This document shows, in pieces, positions 19,297 to 26,400 of a DNA stretch of 64,000 bases. The translations under genes and the position numbers were made by a program. Under the pieces are notes generated by a model, which made no database searches, had not been told where the DNA came from, and saw only the letters and a program-made list of their open reading frames with translations. The first letter of the stretch is position 1. Each line of letters starts with the position of its first letter. Location of the stretch: assembly GCF_016864375.1 (NCBI RefSeq), contig NZ_CP069354.1:3321501-3385500 (forward strand). Reading direction: 5' to 3'. This stretch comes from Microvirga sp. VF16. GTDB lineage: Bacteria > Pseudomonadota > Alphaproteobacteria > Rhizobiales > Beijerinckiaceae.

Positions 19297-19301
19297 CCTA
19301 A
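18312..19301 (+). CDS. IS481-family transposase
   Basis: A DDE transposase of 329 residues. The N-terminal helix-turn-helix (about 20-60) is followed by the integrase core, with catalytic residues in FVHMDIKHL, VLTDRGSCF and GLAERFNGRVQRE. The frame runs through the right terminal repeat and takes its stop codon (TAA, 19299-19301) from the duplicated target rather than from the element. The ORF appears intact. Confidence 0.93.
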   Translation: MMHSLHPQARTTPAVRQEIARSSEPTGVLAQRFSVSTETVRKWRKRGPKDCQDHSSRPHKLPWRATEEERAIVCALRQATGFPLDDLTFVVTHFLPHLNRDAVYRILKAEGLGRLPPAQQRQRRSGTFKDYDLGFVHMDIKHLPKLRTANGESRKRFLYVAIDRCSRWVHLAVKDDELAISAIAFLKEAIRAFPFKVTHVLTDRGSCFTADGFEDACHQLKVEHRRTKPYTPQTNGLAERFNGRVQREVLGITIYSHGDLETLLKGFNQAYNRRRQRVLKGRSPDEVVRSRLVAEPKLANRRAKPPDPHALPQALQVVAHAKEVSHPDT

Positions 19302-19302
19302 C
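19297..19302. repeat. IS481 target duplication, right copy (CCTAAC)
   Basis: Second copy of the 6-bp duplication. It contains the CTAA that is the left target duplication of IS701 (19298-19301) and supplies the IS481 transposase stop codon. Confidence 0.8.
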
Positions 19303-20717
19303 ACTACAGTTGCACCCGTCGGTTTTGCGCTAATTACCTCCTGATCTGACACAGGAGGCTGCCATGACCGGTGTGGCCGTCGAGCAGATGCTCGAACTCT
19401 GGTGCGTGGAGTTGCGTCAGGTCAAAGCTCACCTCAAATCGCTGTTTGCCCATCCCAGCATCGCCGCCTCGGCCGCCGCCTTCCTCGACGGGCTGCTGGG
19501 GCCGGAGCGGCGCAAGACCGGCTGGATGCGCGCGGAAGCCGCCGGCGATTCGGGCCCTTGGCGCCAGCAGGCGGTGCTCGGCCGCAGCCACTGGGACGCC
19601 GATGCGCTGCGGGATATGGTGCGCGACTATGCGCTCGAGACGCTCGCCTCACCCGGGGCGGTGCTGGTGATCGACGAGACCGGCTTTCTCAAGCAAGGCC
19701 AGCGCTCGTGCGGGGTAGGCCGACAATACACCGGATCGGCGGGCAAGATCACCAGTTGCCAGATCGGCGTGTTTGCCACCTACGTGTCGGAGAAGGGCTG
19801 CGCCTTCATCGATCGCCAGCTCTATCTGCCCAAGGACTGGACCAACACGCCCGAGCGCCGCACGGCGGCTCAGGTGCCGGATGCCATTCGCTTTGTCACC
19901 AAACCCGAGATCGCCGCCGAGATGATCGAGCGCGCGATCGCGGCTGACGTGCCGTTCGACTGGGCGGCGACGGACTCCATCTACGGCGTGGGCTCCATCG
20001 AGATGCTGTTGCGCCGGGCCGGCAAGGGCTATGTGCTCGGCGCTCATGCGACCGATCAGTTCAACTCCTGGGGCGACAAACCTGAGGTGGCCGGCATGGC
20101 CGAGCAGATCGCAAAGGCTCTTGCTCCCGGGACTTGGCGACGCCTGTCGGCGGGAGACGGCACCAAGGGAGCGCGCCTGTACGAATGGGCTTATCTAGAG
20201 TTGGCGGATCTCGAGGCGGATGAGTACAACGAAGACCTCACCGGCCTGTGGACGCGCGGCCTGCTGATCCGACGCAGCATCGCTGATGGGGATCTGGCGT
20301 TCTTCTCGACCTGGTGCCCGGCCGGCACGTCGATCGAAGAGTTGGTGCGGGTCGAGGGCCAGCGCTGGGCGATCGAAGATGCGTTCGAGACCGCCAAAAC
20401 GGAGCTGGGGCTGACGCACAACGAAACCCGCTCGTGGCATGGCTGGCACCGGCATGTCTCGCTGGTGATGCTGGCCTTTGCCATGATGGCGGTGGTGCGC
20501 GAGCGCGCCAACACTCTCACGTCACCCCAAAAAAGAAACGACGAAGCCCGGCTCCAGCGCTGGTGCGATGGTCTGTCCAGGAAATCCGCCGTGTGGCCAC
20601 CCGCCTCCAGCAGCGTCGGATCGAGCCTGCCTTCGTGATCGCCTGGTCCGCGTGGCGACGCGCGCATCAGGCGATGGCGCAAACCTCACATCGCAAACGC
20701 AAGGTGCAACTGTAGTG
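19302..20717 (+). mobile_element. IS701-family insertion sequence
   Basis: A 1416-bp element with perfect 15-bp terminal inverted repeats, CACTACAGTTGCACC at 19302-19316 and its complement at 20703-20717. The flanking 4-bp CTAA (19298-19301, and 22120-22123 once the IS110 element is removed) fits the YTAR-type target duplication known for IS701. Confidence 0.88.
19364..20638 (+). CDS. IS701-family transposase, probably frameshifted near the C terminus
   Basis: DDE transposase with motifs LVIDETGFLKQG, GVGRQYTGSAGKI, WAATDSIYGVG and IEDAFETAKTELGL. The frame is normal for about 390 residues and then diverges after an A6 run at 20529-20534. In the -1 frame the family-like C terminus continues (VRWSVQEIRRVATRLQQRR and later RRAHQAMAQ) to a TAG at 20713-20715. 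Either an indel in the A-tract broke the gene, or slippage there makes a 450-residue protein. Confidence 0.85.
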   Translation: MTGVAVEQMLELWCVELRQVKAHLKSLFAHPSIAASAAAFLDGLLGPERRKTGWMRAEAAGDSGPWRQQAVLGRSHWDADALRDMVRDYALETLASPGAVLVIDETGFLKQGQRSCGVGRQYTGSAGKITSCQIGVFATYVSEKGCAFIDRQLYLPKDWTNTPERRTAAQVPDAIRFVTKPEIAAEMIERAIAADVPFDWAATDSIYGVGSIEMLLRRAGKGYVLGAHATDQFNSWGDKPEVAGMAEQIAKALAPGTWRRLSAGDGTKGARLYEWAYLELADLEADEYNEDLTGLWTRGLLIRRSIADGDLAFFSTWCPAGTSIEELVRVEGQRWAIEDAFETAKTELGLTHNETRSWHGWHRHVSLVMLAFAMMAVVRERANTLTSPQKRNDEARLQRWCDGLSRKSAVWPPASSSVGSSLPS

Positions 20718-20749
20718 CTTCTGTAATGGGCCGTTGGGTGTCAAGCCCC

Positions 20750-20970
20750 TGAGTGACTGTCCTGTCGCCGAAGTCTTGCTTCTGTTCGGGGTCGACGCGA
20801 GGCCGCCCCACCATGCCATCAGAGAGGATGCGGTCAGCCCATCTAAGGCGCGTGTTCCACCTCGATGAGATGCTCACGGCACTACTTACGGCTTGACCGC
20901 CTCCATCGTCCCGGCGACGGGACCTCAGGAGAACGGGACGATCGCCGCCCCGTTCCGAACGCTTGTTTCT
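20750..20970 (-). ncRNA. Candidate bridge (seeker) RNA region of the IS110 element
   Basis: Non-coding segment downstream of the recombinase. It contains four short matches arranged as two similar pairs. CTTCTGT (20779-20785) copies the element's left end plus core CT. ATGCC (20813-20817) is the inverse of its right end. CTAAGGCGC (20843-20851) copies the right target flank plus core CT. GCACTAC (20879-20885) is the inverse of the left target flank. This is the pattern expected of donor and target guide loops. RNA boundaries and transcription are not shown by sequence. Confidence 0.6.
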
Positions 20971-20971
20971 C

Positions 20972-22003
20972 CTATGCGGCAACGCCCTCCCGGTTCCAGC
21001 GGAAGGTGGTGCCGTCGATCCAGATGCGATGCAAAATGACCGCAAGCTTCCGGGCCAGCGCCACCTTGGCCCGCCGCATGCCGCGCCGCTTGGCCACCTC
21101 CAGCGCCCAGCGCTTGAGCGCAGAGAAGCGCACCGCGCGGGTGAGCAGGATATGGGCTCCTTCATAGAGCGCCGTGCGCACCATCGGATCGCCCACCCGG
21201 CTCACGGCTCCCGTGATATCCGTCTCGCCCGACTGATACTTCTTCGGGGTCAGGCCAAAATGCGCGCCCACCGCCCGCGAGCGCGAGAACCGCTCAGGAT
21301 GATCGACTGCGGACGTGAAGGTGACCGCGATCAGCGCGCCAACGCCTGGCACGCTCATCAGCCGCCGGCAGACCTCGTTCTTCCGGGCGATCGCCAGCAT
21401 GGCCCGATGCAATCGGGCAAACTCCATTTGCAGCGCGTCCCGGGCGCGCAGCATGGCTTCGGCAATCTTCTCCAGCATTTCATGACCGGCCGTGAGGGTG
21501 CGCACCCGGGCGGCAAACTGGCCCTTGCTGATCTCGCCGACCTTCAGGCCGAAGCCGCGCAACAGCCCACGCAGGCTGAGCTCGACATCACGCATCTTGG
21601 CCTGCAGCTGCTTGCGGGCCATGAGCAGCGCCCGCACTTCTTGCGCCGGCGGCGACTTGCAGTGGACGGGGCGGAACCAGCCCATGCGCAGCAGTTGGGC
21701 GATGCCGCGCGCATCGCGCCGGTCGGTCTTGACGATCATGGCCGAGAGCGCCGCCTTGACATGCCGCGTCTCCAGCAGCACGACTTCGAACCCAGCCTGC
21801 ACAAGGCCGGCATGCAGCCACTGCGAAAGTGGCCCGGCCTCCAGGCCGACGCGGGTGAGCGGTAGGCTCAGGCTGGCGAGAAAGGCCGCAAGCGCCTCCG
21901 GCTCGCTGGCGACCTTCGCCTCGCGGACAATCTGTCCGGAGCCATCGAGGATGCAGACGCTGCTCAGTTCCAAAGACACGTCGATTCCGGCATAGTAGTC
22001 CAT
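20972..22003 (-). CDS. IS110-family recombinase (transposase)
   Basis: A DEDD recombinase of 343 residues. The N-terminal RuvC-like domain starts YYAGIDVS and continues with GLEAGPLSQW and KTDRRDARGIAQLL. The C-terminal domain has MSVPGVGALIAVTF and the serine-containing GLTPKKYQSGETD. These are the expected catalytic segments, so the enzyme appears intact. It is transcribed towards the IS701 element, and the guide-like RNA region lies just downstream. Confidence 0.93.
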   Translation of the reverse strand: MDYYAGIDVSLELSSVCILDGSGQIVREAKVASEPEALAAFLASLSLPLTRVGLEAGPLSQWLHAGLVQAGFEVVLLETRHVKAALSAMIVKTDRRDARGIAQLLRMGWFRPVHCKSPPAQEVRALLMARKQLQAKMRDVELSLRGLLRGFGLKVGEISKGQFAARVRTLTAGHEMLEKIAEAMLRARDALQMEFARLHRAMLAIARKNEVCRRLMSVPGVGALIAVTFTSAVDHPERFSRSRAVGAHFGLTPKKYQSGETDITGAVSRVGDPMVRTALYEGAHILLTRAVRFSALKRWALEVAKRRGMRRAKVALARKLAVILHRIWIDGTTFRWNREGVAA

Positions 22004-22123
22004 GGCTGTCCCTCATGATGCTTGGGGCCGATCCGCTCGGACCCCGTTCCAACACACATCACTCTGAGGGACAGCCACCCCGCTCCGCTACTGCGTGAGC
22101 GGCAGGCCCATTACGGCATCTAA

Positions 22124-22590
22124 GGCGCCAGTTTCCAGAGGTCAGGGACGTATGGCTGCCGCCGGAGGCCTGTTCCTATCGGATCGCGGTCCTCTCCATC
22201 GCCAAGCGCTATGCAGGGCAAGCCCGCCGGGTGATGCTCGGGCTGTGGTCCCTACTCCCTCAGTTCACCTACACGAAGCTCCTCATCGTGGTCGATGAGG
22301 ATATCAACGTGCGCTCCTGGGACGACGTCATGTGGGCCGTAGCGACCCGCTCAGACCCCTCACGGGATCTCGTCGCCATCAACGACACGCCTATCGATTA
22401 TCTTGATTTCGCATCTCCGAAGTCGGGTTTGGGCGGCAAGCTCGGAATCGATGCCACCACCAAGATCGCTCCGGAAGTGGATCGCGAATGGGGACAAGTC
22501 CTCGCCATGGATCCTGCCGTTGCGGCTCGCGTCGACGAAATCTGGGGCCGGCTCGGGCTCGACGTGAATCATCTCAAGGGGACAGCCTGA
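22124..22590 (+). pseudogene. ubiD: ubiD, 3' part (after the insertion sequences)
   Basis: Coding resumes with [18 protein letters not shown] and continues through [31 protein letters not shown] and [11 protein letters not shown], the normal UbiD C-terminal third (about 155 residues). No start codon or promoter is evident, so it is unlikely to make an active enzyme alone. Its stop overlaps the ubiX start by one base, so ubiX lost direct coupling to the original ubiD promoter. Confidence 0.93.
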
Positions 22591-23162
22591 TGCAATCGTC
22601 CCGCGTCATAATCGGGATCAGTGGCGCTTCGGGCGCTCTGCTTGGAATTCGAGCGGTGGAGCTTCTCGCTGCGGCTGGGTGCGAGACCCATCTCGTGGTC
22701 TCCCGTAGCGCGGAGCGGACGATCGCGCACGAAGCGGGTGACGATGCGCTCCATCGGATTCAGGCGATAGTCGCCTGCCACCATTCCATCGACGATATCG
22801 GAGCGACGATCGCAAGCGGTTCCTACCGGACGGCAGGGATGATCGTGGCTCCATGCTCCATGCGAACCTTGTCTGCCATCGCCAACAGCTCCGCCGACAA
22901 TCTTCTTGTCCGGGCAGCCGATGTCCACTTGAAAGAGAGGCGTCGACTGGTGTTGCTCACCAGAGAAACGCCGCTCCATCTGGGGCATATCCGCCTGATG
23001 GCGGCCGCGACCGAACTCGGAGCCATCATCGCTCCTCCCGTTCCTGCCTATTATCGCAAGCCTCGATCCGTCTCCGAGATCGTCGACCACACGGCACGCA
23101 GGGTTATCGATCTGCTCGATCTCGACATTCCTGCACTTGCCGGGTCCTGGAGCGGACTATAG
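22590..23162 (+). CDS. ubiX: UbiX-like flavin prenyltransferase
   Basis: UbiX makes the prenyl-FMN cofactor for UbiD. The 190-residue protein begins MQSSRVIIGISGASGALLG, the FMN-binding GASG motif, and contains MIVAPCSMRTLSAIANSSADNLL and RRLVLLTRETPLHLGHI, all typical. The ATG at 22590 overlaps the ubiD stop. Because ubiD upstream is broken by insertions, expression may depend on read-through or on a promoter inside the IS110 element. Confidence 0.93.
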   Translation: MQSSRVIIGISGASGALLGIRAVELLAAAGCETHLVVSRSAERTIAHEAGDDALHRIQAIVACHHSIDDIGATIASGSYRTAGMIVAPCSMRTLSAIANSSADNLLVRAADVHLKERRRLVLLTRETPLHLGHIRLMAAATELGAIIAPPVPAYYRKPRSVSEIVDHTARRVIDLLDLDIPALAGSWSGL

Positions 23163-23249
23163 CCTCGTCAATCGCATCAGCGAGCTCTGGACACGCAATT
23201 TGTCCCTGGCACACCGACGAAGGCCTGCGGCATAACAAATGAGTAGAAC

Positions 23250-24542
23250 TTATGCCCGGTTCTGGGCCAATCGTGGCCGTGGCCCCAAGCCGGATATCCG
23301 ACGCGGAGCATCCTTCCGCCCGCGACTTCCTTCTGCATTGACGATACGCGCTACGGGCACAAGGGCCATCAGGAGGAGGACGGCCGCCACGAAGAATGGC
23401 ATACCCCAGGCAATCGACGGGCCCGGCTGCGACACGCCTGCGGCAAAACTCGCGGTGAACAGGATAGGACCTATAAGTCCACTCACGCCCCGCAAACTGT
23501 TGAGCGCTCCCTGCAACCGTCCCTGCTCCGAGGCCGCGATCCGTTGGGTCATCAGGCTCTGGGCGGCGGGACCGAACAGGCCCCACAGGGCTGCCACGGG
23601 AATTGCCAGCCAGATCCATGCCCCGCTCGGGGCAAGGCCGAACAGCAAGGTGCCGAGACAACCGAAGGCGAGGCCAGCGATCATCGTTGACCTTTCGCCC
23701 ATACGCGGCACCACGCGACGCACGAGCCCGCCCTGCACCGCCGCTGAGGCAATACCGACGGCGGCCAGAGCCAAACCAATCGTGATCTGGTCCCACCCGT
23801 AGCGATGGCCGGCATAGAGGACAAACACGGCCGGAAACACCTCGTGGGCGAGATTTGAGAAAAACAGGACCGCAGAAACCCGAAACACTTCAGGATGAAC
23901 TCGAATCAGCCGCAGAGCCGCCAAAGGGTTCGCCTTCCGCCAAACGAACGATGCCCGCTTGTCTCGTGGCAGGGACTCCGGAAGGACGAAGACCCCATAC
24001 AGCGCATTGGCGAGACAGAGCCCTGCCGCGATCCAGAACGGTAGGCGCAGGTCAAAGGCTCCGAGCACGCCCCCAAGGGCCGGGCCAGCGATGAAACCAA
24101 AGGCGAATGCGGCGCCGATGACCCCGAACCCCGCGGCGCGGCGGTCTGCATCCGTAACGTCAGCCACGTAGGCGAAGGCCGTGGTGAAGCTTGATGAGGC
24201 CAAGCCACCCACGGCACGACCGACCAGCAGCCATCCCACCCCGGGAGCGATGGCCATGAAGAGATAATCGAGACCCAGTGCCAGATTGGATAACAGGATG
24301 ACAGGGCGGCGTCCGTAAGCATCGGAAAGTGCTCCGAGCACCGGCGCTCCGAAGAACTGAGTGACGGCCCAGGTCAGGCCGAAGAGACCATAGACCTGGG
24401 CCGCGCTGATAGTCTCGCCGCCCAGGAGTTCCTGCACCAATCGCGGCAGGACAGGAATGATGATCCCGAAAGCCAAAAGGTCGAGAGCGACGCTGATCAC
24501 CACGAAGGACAAGGCCGGGCGGCGGCGGGGGTGGGCGTGCAT
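23250..24542 (-). CDS. MFS exporter, TetA-like drug:H+ antiporter
   Basis: A 430-residue membrane protein with 12 predicted helices. It opens with the TetA-type segment FVVISVALDLLAFGIIIPVLPRL and has the loop 2-3 motif GALSDAYGRRPVILLSN. A charged tail of about 25 residues follows the last helix. The family exports tetracyclines or other small molecules; the substrate here cannot be told. It lies 120 bp downstream of ccmE on the same strand. Confidence 0.82.
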   Translation of the reverse strand: MHAHPRRRPALSFVVISVALDLLAFGIIIPVLPRLVQELLGGETISAAQVYGLFGLTWAVTQFFGAPVLGALSDAYGRRPVILLSNLALGLDYLFMAIAPGVGWLLVGRAVGGLASSSFTTAFAYVADVTDADRRAAGFGVIGAAFAFGFIAGPALGGVLGAFDLRLPFWIAAGLCLANALYGVFVLPESLPRDKRASFVWRKANPLAALRLIRVHPEVFRVSAVLFFSNLAHEVFPAVFVLYAGHRYGWDQITIGLALAAVGIASAAVQGGLVRRVVPRMGERSTMIAGLAFGCLGTLLFGLAPSGAWIWLAIPVAALWGLFGPAAQSLMTQRIAASEQGRLQGALNSLRGVSGLIGPILFTASFAAGVSQPGPSIAWGMPFFVAAVLLLMALVPVARIVNAEGSRGRKDAPRRISGLGPRPRLAQNRA

Positions 24543-24662
24543 GGGCTGAGGTCTCGTGACTAATTCAACAAGTGCGGCTATTCAAATCTACGTCCTGCTT
24601 CACCTTGGTGGCCATCAGCTCAGGCTGGGTATCACCGGCGAATGAGGGTTATGCGGCCCGCT

Positions 24663-25118
24663 CTATTGTGAGCCCGGTGTGAAGTCACCTCCCTGCCAGT
24701 AGCCCTGACTCTTCAAGGTATCAGCCACTTCACGCGGCATGTAGTTTTTATCGTGCTTGGCGAGCACGGTGTCAGCCTTGAAGACGCCGGCGAGGTCAAG
24801 CATGCCTTCGGCTACGACGCCGTGCCCTTCGCGGAACAGGTCCGGCAGAAGGCCCCGGTACTCAACATCCACGGCCCCGTTCGCATCCTCGATCCCGAAG
24901 GCGATGATCTGGTTATCGCTCCTTCGGACGGATGCCTTCTGCACGAGTCCGCCGAGGCGAAAGCGCATGCCGGGAGCAACGCGGCTCGCCTGAACCTCGC
25001 TCGGCGTATGAAAGAACACAATGGTATCGCGCATGGCGAAGGAGACGAGTCCGAGCGCGGCGGCAATCATGGCCAGCCCGCTCCCGATGAAGGTCAGGCG
25101 TCGTTGCTTGCGAGTCAT
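24663..25118 (-). CDS. ccmE: CcmE, haem chaperone for cytochrome c maturation
   Basis: CcmE carries haem covalently on a His in the periplasm and passes it to the cytochrome c ligase. The 151-residue protein starts [14 protein letters not shown] with one N-terminal anchor helix. It has the OB-fold core and the haem motif [11 protein letters not shown], in which the His is the attachment site. No other ccm genes are in the window, so this is an isolated copy. The start at 25118 is preferred because an upstream 24-residue extension lacks similarity. Confidence 0.92.
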   Translation of the reverse strand: MTRKQRRLTFIGSGLAMIAAALGLVSFAMRDTIVFFHTPSEVQASRVAPGMRFRLGGLVQKASVRRSDNQIIAFGIEDANGAVDVEYRGLLPDLFREGHGVVAEGMLDLAGVFKADTVLAKHDKNYMPREVADTLKSQGYWQGGDFTPGSQ

Positions 25119-25178
25119 GCTCCATGTCTCCGGGCTTGCAATCACTCGCTTCGGTAGCACCGATGCGGCGATCCGGAT

Positions 25179-25192
25179 TTGACCGAGCACAA
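25179..25192. promoter_or_regulatory. Weak Crp/Fnr-like site between ccmE and the [2Fe-2S] gene
   Basis: TTGACCGAGCACAA fits TTG-N8-CAA with a TTGAC half-site, in the divergent spacer. The right half is poor, so this could be chance. Confidence 0.2.
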
Positions 25193-25358
25193 GCTCACGC
25201 TCACTCGGCTCTGATAAAGAGCGTCGAGAGCTACGTCATTCGGCCACACTATCGCGCCACGGCGCCTCCGGGGAATTCCGGAATAGCCGGAACACGAGTA
25301 AAGGGCGAACTTGACGGGAACTAGCGCTTGTCGACGCCAATACGAACTGGAGACTTTC

Positions 25359-25649
25359 GTGATCGTCTGCTCTTGTAATGTCTTCTCGGACGGCGAAGTG
25401 CGCACCTGCCTGAACCCCGGGCCGGATTGCCCACGCACTCCTGCCCAGGTTTATCGCTGCCTTGGTTGCGGACCCCAATGTGGCCGATGCGCCACCACTA
25501 TCCGTTCCATCATGGATCAGACCCTTGCTCAAAAACATGCCTGCACGGCGGACTGTGAGACGGCCTGCCCATTAACCCAGCAGGCCAACTCCAACGAGCC
25601 CGGAAAGCGTCAGGCATGGCGACCTCGATCGACCCGTGCCGGCCGATGA
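25359..25649 (+). CDS. Bfd-like [2Fe-2S] protein
   Basis: A 96-residue protein starting at a GTG with GGAGA six bases upstream. It has the BFD-like cluster ligands: CSCNVFSDGEVRTC at the N terminus and RCLGCGPQCGRC near residue 40. Such proteins bind a [2Fe-2S] cluster and in some bacteria help release iron from bacterioferritin. The tail from about residue 65 has extra Cys (HACTADCETACP) that may bind metal. It is divergent from ccmE. Confidence 0.75.
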   Translation: MIVCSCNVFSDGEVRTCLNPGPDCPRTPAQVYRCLGCGPQCGRCATTIRSIMDQTLAQKHACTADCETACPLTQQANSNEPGKRQAWRPRSTRAGR

Positions 25650-25799
25650 TGCAAGATCCTGTCACGAAAGTTCTCTCAAAGTTCTACATGACTGGTTACC
25701 TTCTCCCAGATCCGATCAGTTCTGTAGGAAGCCCGAATCGAGTCAAACTAAGAAATTCCCTATCCGCCAGGAACGTCTGCTGTTCCCGTCCTAAGCCGA

Positions 25800-26400
25800 C
25801 ATTCAGCCTTACTTCCGGCATGTGCCAGTTCCGGACCTGGCAGAGCACAATGCTGCCCGGCGCCAGCGCGGGAGCCTTACGGTGTAGTTTACCGAAGAGG
25901 CAATCCCAGCTTGGGATGCGGAGCCCCGCACGGCCCTGGGCGGTTAATCTCGCTATTCGGTTCCGGCCATCAAATCGCCCCTGACGCTGCGGGCTGTGTT
26001 CAGGCTGGCGCTGCGACAAACCGAGGGCTGCTCGGCTCAATCCTGAGGCTCCTGGGCAATGATCTCGCTATCCTGGATCATTCGACCCTGAGCCGAGACA
26101 TCGGAGGTGCCAATACCATGTCGAATCTCCAGAGGGCCGGTTCCCCTGCTGGTGGACTGCACGGGCCGGCATCTACGACACCATCGCCAAGCGCGATCCT
26201 GATGCGGAAGTGATCGTTCCACCAAGAGCGACTACAGTGCTGAGTGATACGGCAGAGAGCGTTCCGATCCAGCGCGATTGGCATCTCCAAAATCCTGGTC
26301 AAGCGTAGATGCATGGGTTGGCAAAGGAGGTCCGGATACACTCGTCGCGCCCTGGGGAAGACCGCTATTAGCCGACCGATAACTCGGGATATCCAGCGTT
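25800..26400 (+). pseudogene. Decayed IS5-type transposase
   Basis: Pieces of one transposase appear in order across several frames: AARRQRGSLTV then a stop, FTEEAIPAWDAEPRTALGG, TLRAVFRLALRQTEG, then shifted LLGSILRLLGNDLAILDHS, then RDPDAEVIVPPRATTV and MGWQRRSGYTRRALGKT. These resemble the common IS5-family transposases that encode a DHTTLSRR segment and VIVPPRS. Stops and frameshifts show it is dead. Ends were not identified. Confidence 0.75.

Larger units (their letters stand above)
20720..22119 (-). mobile_element. IS110-family (IS1111-like) insertion sequence
   Basis: About 1400 bp bounded on each side by the dinucleotide CT (20718-20719 and 22120-22121). Inverted repeats TAATGGGCC (20724-20732) and GGCCCATTA (22105-22113) lie a few bases inside the ends, as in the IS1111 subgroup. 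The recombinase is on the minus strand. A roughly 250-bp non-coding segment downstream of it fits a bridge/seeker RNA. Confidence 0.85.
18207..22123. mobile_element. Stack of three insertion sequences inside ubiD
   Basis: 3917 bp of foreign sequence. IS701 (19302-20717) entered ubiD first, duplicating CTAA. IS481 (18208-19296) then hit its left junction, and the IS110 element (about 20720-22119) hit its right junction. Excision of the whole block restores the ubiD frame. Confidence 0.9.

Noticed and set aside
20963-21865. 300-codon plus-strand frame
   Set aside because: It is the antisense of the IS110 recombinase, whose minus-strand motifs are intact.
18207-22123. A composite transposon carrying cargo
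   Set aside because: The three elements are of different families with no cargo gene; the junctions show sequential independent insertions.
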